From: Phycisphaerales bacterium
GTDB taxonomy: Bacteria; Planctomycetota; Phycisphaerae; Sedimentisphaerales; Anaerobacaceae
Assembly: GCA_011057845.1 (NCBI GenBank)
Contig: DSDB01000432.1
Span: 1 to 7,666 of the forward strand
Direction of reading: 5' to 3'
DNA: 7,666 nt
The notes beneath the pieces were generated by a model, which made no database searches, was not told the DNA's origin, and was given only the letters and a program-made list of their open reading frames with translations. Positions 6,084 through 7,666 of this stretch are shown here, piece after piece (position 1 is the first letter of the stretch; every line of letters begins with the position of its first letter). Position numbers and translations under genes: made by a program.

Positions 6084-6614
6084 TCAGGTGCCTTCGGCAT
6101 TCAGCAGCAGCTCCTCCACCGACAGGGCGCATTGGCGAAGCGCCGCGGCCGGGAGGGTCACGGTGCGCCATCTGGGGCTGCGGCGTTTCATGTGTCCGCG
6201 GTAGTCGGCCAGGCGGACCGCCAGGAACACGTACTGCCTGCCGTCGAAACCGAATAGTTCGCGGCCGTCTGTGTCTACGTCCACGTTGCAGACCTCGTAG
6301 GCGAAGATGAACGCCCCCTCGTGCCCGGTCCCGAAGACCTTCTCCCAGGCCGCCAGTCCCTCCACGTCGTCGGCCGTCACCCAACACTCAAGGCCCCGCA
6401 GACGCTCGAAACTGGCGCCCGTGAACCGCCGCCCCTTCAACTCCGCCAGGATGATCCGACCGTCGGCCGCGGGAATCAGATAATCGAACGTCTTGATCGG
6501 GTCGCGGGTCAGCGTGGCCCGCTTGTGCTCATCCATCAGCGCGAAGCCGACGCCGTGCTCCCGCAGCCAGGATTCAAAGGCCGACTCATACAGATTGACC
6601 CCAAACTCCGCCAT
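6084..6614 (-). CDS. HYExAFE-like protein, probable PD-(D/E)xK fold
   Basis: A 176-residue protein with an N-terminal LYESAFESWLREHG (8-21), a variant of the HYExAFE signature of a family found mainly in planctomycetes. After MDEHKRA (27-33) come KTFDYLI (41-47) and then ILAELKGRRF (55-64). The D44 ... E58-x-K60 arrangement, with a helical Glu earlier (E10/E14), is what PD-(D/E)xK nuclease-like proteins show. That points to nucleic acid binding or cleavage, but activity is inferred only. Residues 103-142 continue as strand-rich sequence (FIFAYEVCNVDVD, YVFLAVRLADY). An AGGT about 9 nt before the ATG at 6612-6614 is a modest ribosome binding site. It is separated from hisS upstream by repeat DNA and ends 22 nt from the convergent small gene. 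Confidence 0.75.
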   Translation of the reverse strand: MAEFGVNLYESAFESWLREHGVGFALMDEHKRATLTRDPIKTFDYLIPAADGRIILAELKGRRFTGASFERLRGLECWVTADDVEGLAAWEKVFGTGHEGAFIFAYEVCNVDVDTDGRELFGFDGRQYVFLAVRLADYRGHMKRRSPRWRTVTLPAAALRQCALSVEELLLNAEGT

Positions 6615-6637
6615 CTGATGTTACCTGCATTCAACAG

Positions 6638-6725
6638 GAAGCACGAAACTCGAAATCCGAAACTCGAAACAAGCACGAATGACCAAAGGCTCAAAACCCG
6701 AAACAGTCTATCCAAAAGGCGACAG
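6638..6725. repeat. Heptamer-like repeat, left half (GAAANNC polarity)
   Basis: Five in-phase 7-bp units begin at 6638 (GAAGCAC, GAAACTC, GAAATCC, GAAACTC, GAAACAA). After a 4-nt phase slip come looser units from 6677 (GAATGAC, CAAAGGC, TCAAAAC, CCGAAAC and others). The CGAA words all lie on the plus strand here. It lies just upstream of the HYExAFE gene's start, so any promoter for that gene must be in or beyond it. Confidence 0.75.
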
Positions 6726-6733
6726 CGTTTCGG
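6698..6733. repeat. Hairpin at the polarity switch of the repeat
   Basis: CCGAAAC (6698-6704) and GTTTCGG (6727-6733) form a perfect 7-bp stem around a 22-nt loop. Exactly here the surrounding repeat changes from GAA-type to TTC-type words, so this is the centre of a larger imperfect inverted repeat. Confidence 0.6.
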
Positions 6734-6863
6734 ACATTCGGACTTCGTGCTTTGAATTTGTTTCGGATTTCGTGCTTCGTATTTCGAGTTTACCTTGAGG
6801 GGCGGCTTTGGGTTTTGCGTTGTGGCTTTTCGTTTTGGTCTTTGCGTTTTGAGCTTCGTATCC
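6727..6863. repeat. Heptamer-like repeat, right half (TTTCGNN polarity)
   Basis: Seven-base units of opposite polarity: four in phase at 6761-6788 (TTTCGGA, TTTCGTG, CTTCGTA, TTTCGAG). After a GGGGCGGC interruption there is a T-rich, more degenerate stretch (TTTGGGT, TTTGCGT, TTTTCGT-like words) reaching about 6863. Read on the minus strand it resembles the left half, with shared words such as AAACTCGAAAT and CGAAATCCGAAAC. No gene is supported in this stretch. Confidence 0.7.
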
Positions 6864-6865
6864 GT

Positions 6866-6888
6866 GCCATGAGCATCCTGCCCGTGGC
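6866..6888. repeat. Short palindrome just after hisS
   Basis: GCCATGAGCA (6866-6875) and TGCCCGTGGC (6879-6888) form a 10-position stem with one mismatch and one G-T wobble around a 3-nt loop. It begins 16 nt after the hisS stop in transcription order. No T run follows, so it is not a standard intrinsic terminator. It could stabilise the hisS mRNA 3' end or be a dispersed REP-like palindrome. Confidence 0.55.
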
Positions 6889-6904
6889 CTTTCATCTGCG
6901 CTTC

Positions 6905-7666
6905 TTACTTCTTACAGGAAATCCCCGCGAGAAACGCCTCATAGTCCACGAGTTCCTGCTGTCCGGTCGCCAGATCCTTGACCGCCAGTTTCTGCTGTGT
7001 GGGCAGTTCGTCGCCGATGATGATGCACCGGGCCGCCCCGCTATCCGCCGCCTCTTTCAGCTTCTTGCCCAGCCCCCCCGCCTTATAGCTGAACTCGGCC
7101 CGCAGACCGTGGCGGCGAATCTCGGCCGTCAGACGCACGGCCTCTTCCTGAGGGCAGCGCCCGGCTTCGGTGGCGAACCGCGGCACGCACGCGACGAAAT
7201 AGTCGAGCGCCTTGCCGAATTGCCCATCCTTGAACAGCCCCTTTTCCCTCAGAAGTATCTCCAGCACGCAATCGCCCATCCCCATCCCCGTCGCCGTTAG
7301 TTGCGGCCCGCCGAAGTCGGCCAGCAGGTTGTCATACCGCCCCCCGCCGCATATCGCCCGAAGATCCCCCACCGCATCATGGACCTCGAAGACCACCCCC
7401 GTGTAGTACGCCAGCCCGCGGACAATCCCCGGATCGAACAGGCAGAACTCCGCAACGCCCATCGTCGTCAGATACCCCAGAACCTGTGCCAACTCGGCCT
7501 GGGCCTGCTCAAGCTCGGCGTCGGCTCCGGCCAGTGCCGCAATCCCGCCGACCTCGCGTAAGTCCATAAAAGCATTGATCTTACGCGCAACACCCACATC
7601 GGGGACCTGCTGGGCGAGCATCTCGGCAAAGACCTCGCCGGGCAGCTTGGGCTTCTTGTCCAACAG
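6905..7666 (-). CDS. hisS: Histidyl-tRNA synthetase, C-terminal part
   Basis: 253 residues of an open frame enter from the right edge; the N-terminal catalytic half (motifs 1 and 2) lies outside. The enzyme charges tRNA-His with histidine. Visible are the HisRS signature IVRGLAYYTGVVFEV (window residues about 80-94), the GGGRYDNLL motif (107-114) and class II motif 3 as GMGMGDCVLEILL (126-138). Next comes the anticodon-binding domain, from DYFVACVPRF to RCIIIGDELPTQQKLAVKDL. Motif 3 has GMGD where the E. coli enzyme has a G-x-E-R sequence; I believe this form occurs in a separate bacterial HisRS lineage. The TTG at 7661-7663 is internal, because the frame stays open upstream. A repeat-filled 290-nt gap follows the TAA. 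Confidence 0.92.
   Translation of the reverse strand: MLDKKPKLPGEVFAEMLAQQVPDVGVARKINAFMDLREVGGIAALAGADAELEQAQAELAQVLGYLTTMGVAEFCLFDPGIVRGLAYYTGVVFEVHDAVGDLRAICGGGRYDNLLADFGGPQLTATGMGMGDCVLEILLREKGLFKDGQFGKALDYFVACVPRFATEAGRCPQEEAVRLTAEIRRHGLRAEFSYKAGGLGKKLKEAADSGAARCIIIGDELPTQQKLAVKDLATGQQELVDYEAFLAGISCKK

Overview
The window is about 7.7 kb of GC-rich bacterial chromosome. It most likely comes from a planctomycete, possibly Phycisphaerae-like. Four things suggest this: a protein of the planctomycete 'HYExAFE' type; an anaerobic sulfatase-maturating enzyme of a kind common in sulfatase-rich planctomycetes; exported TIM-barrel and HEAT-like proteins; and long degenerate repeats in the gaps between genes. 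This is an inference from protein and sequence style. There is no rRNA or other taxonomic marker here.

All genes but one are on the minus strand, so in transcription order the window runs right to left. At the right edge (6905-7666) is the 3' part of hisS (histidyl-tRNA synthetase). Next come a repeat-filled gap (6615-6904) and a HYExAFE-like, PD-(D/E)xK-looking protein (6084-6614). The only plus-strand gene is a small single-helix membrane protein (5807-6061). It converges on the HYExAFE gene and diverges from rsmD. rsmD (4927-5595, 16S rRNA m2G966 methyltransferase) ends in a terminator-like hairpin. After a repeat-filled gap follows a tight cluster: CCA-adding tRNA nucleotidyltransferase (3462-4685), radical-SAM sulfatase maturase (GTG start, 2311-3456) and a TAT-exported sugar-isomerase-like TIM barrel (1346-2296). 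The gaps in that cluster are only 5 and 14 nt, so it probably forms one operon. At the left edge a secreted HEAT-like protein (1-1001, incomplete) has its own good sigma70-type promoter and a structured leader.

The housekeeping theme is translation and RNA: hisS, rsmD and cca. The accessory theme is export and polysaccharide or sulfatase metabolism: the maturase, the TAT TIM barrel and the secreted HEAT protein. No sulfatase is present in the window, so the maturase presumably acts on sulfatases encoded elsewhere.

The most unusual content is non-genic. Three separate loci (4680-4887, 4987-5014 and about 6638-6865) are built from degenerate 7-bp units with different core sequences. One array runs into the start codon of cca and is split by a symmetric, cruciform-capable 70-bp inverted repeat. 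One has become the coding sequence of an rsmD C-terminal tail. One changes strand polarity halfway, so its two halves form an imperfect inverted repeat. They recall the heptanucleotide STRR repeats described in cyanobacteria. I see no dedicated new defence or mobile system.
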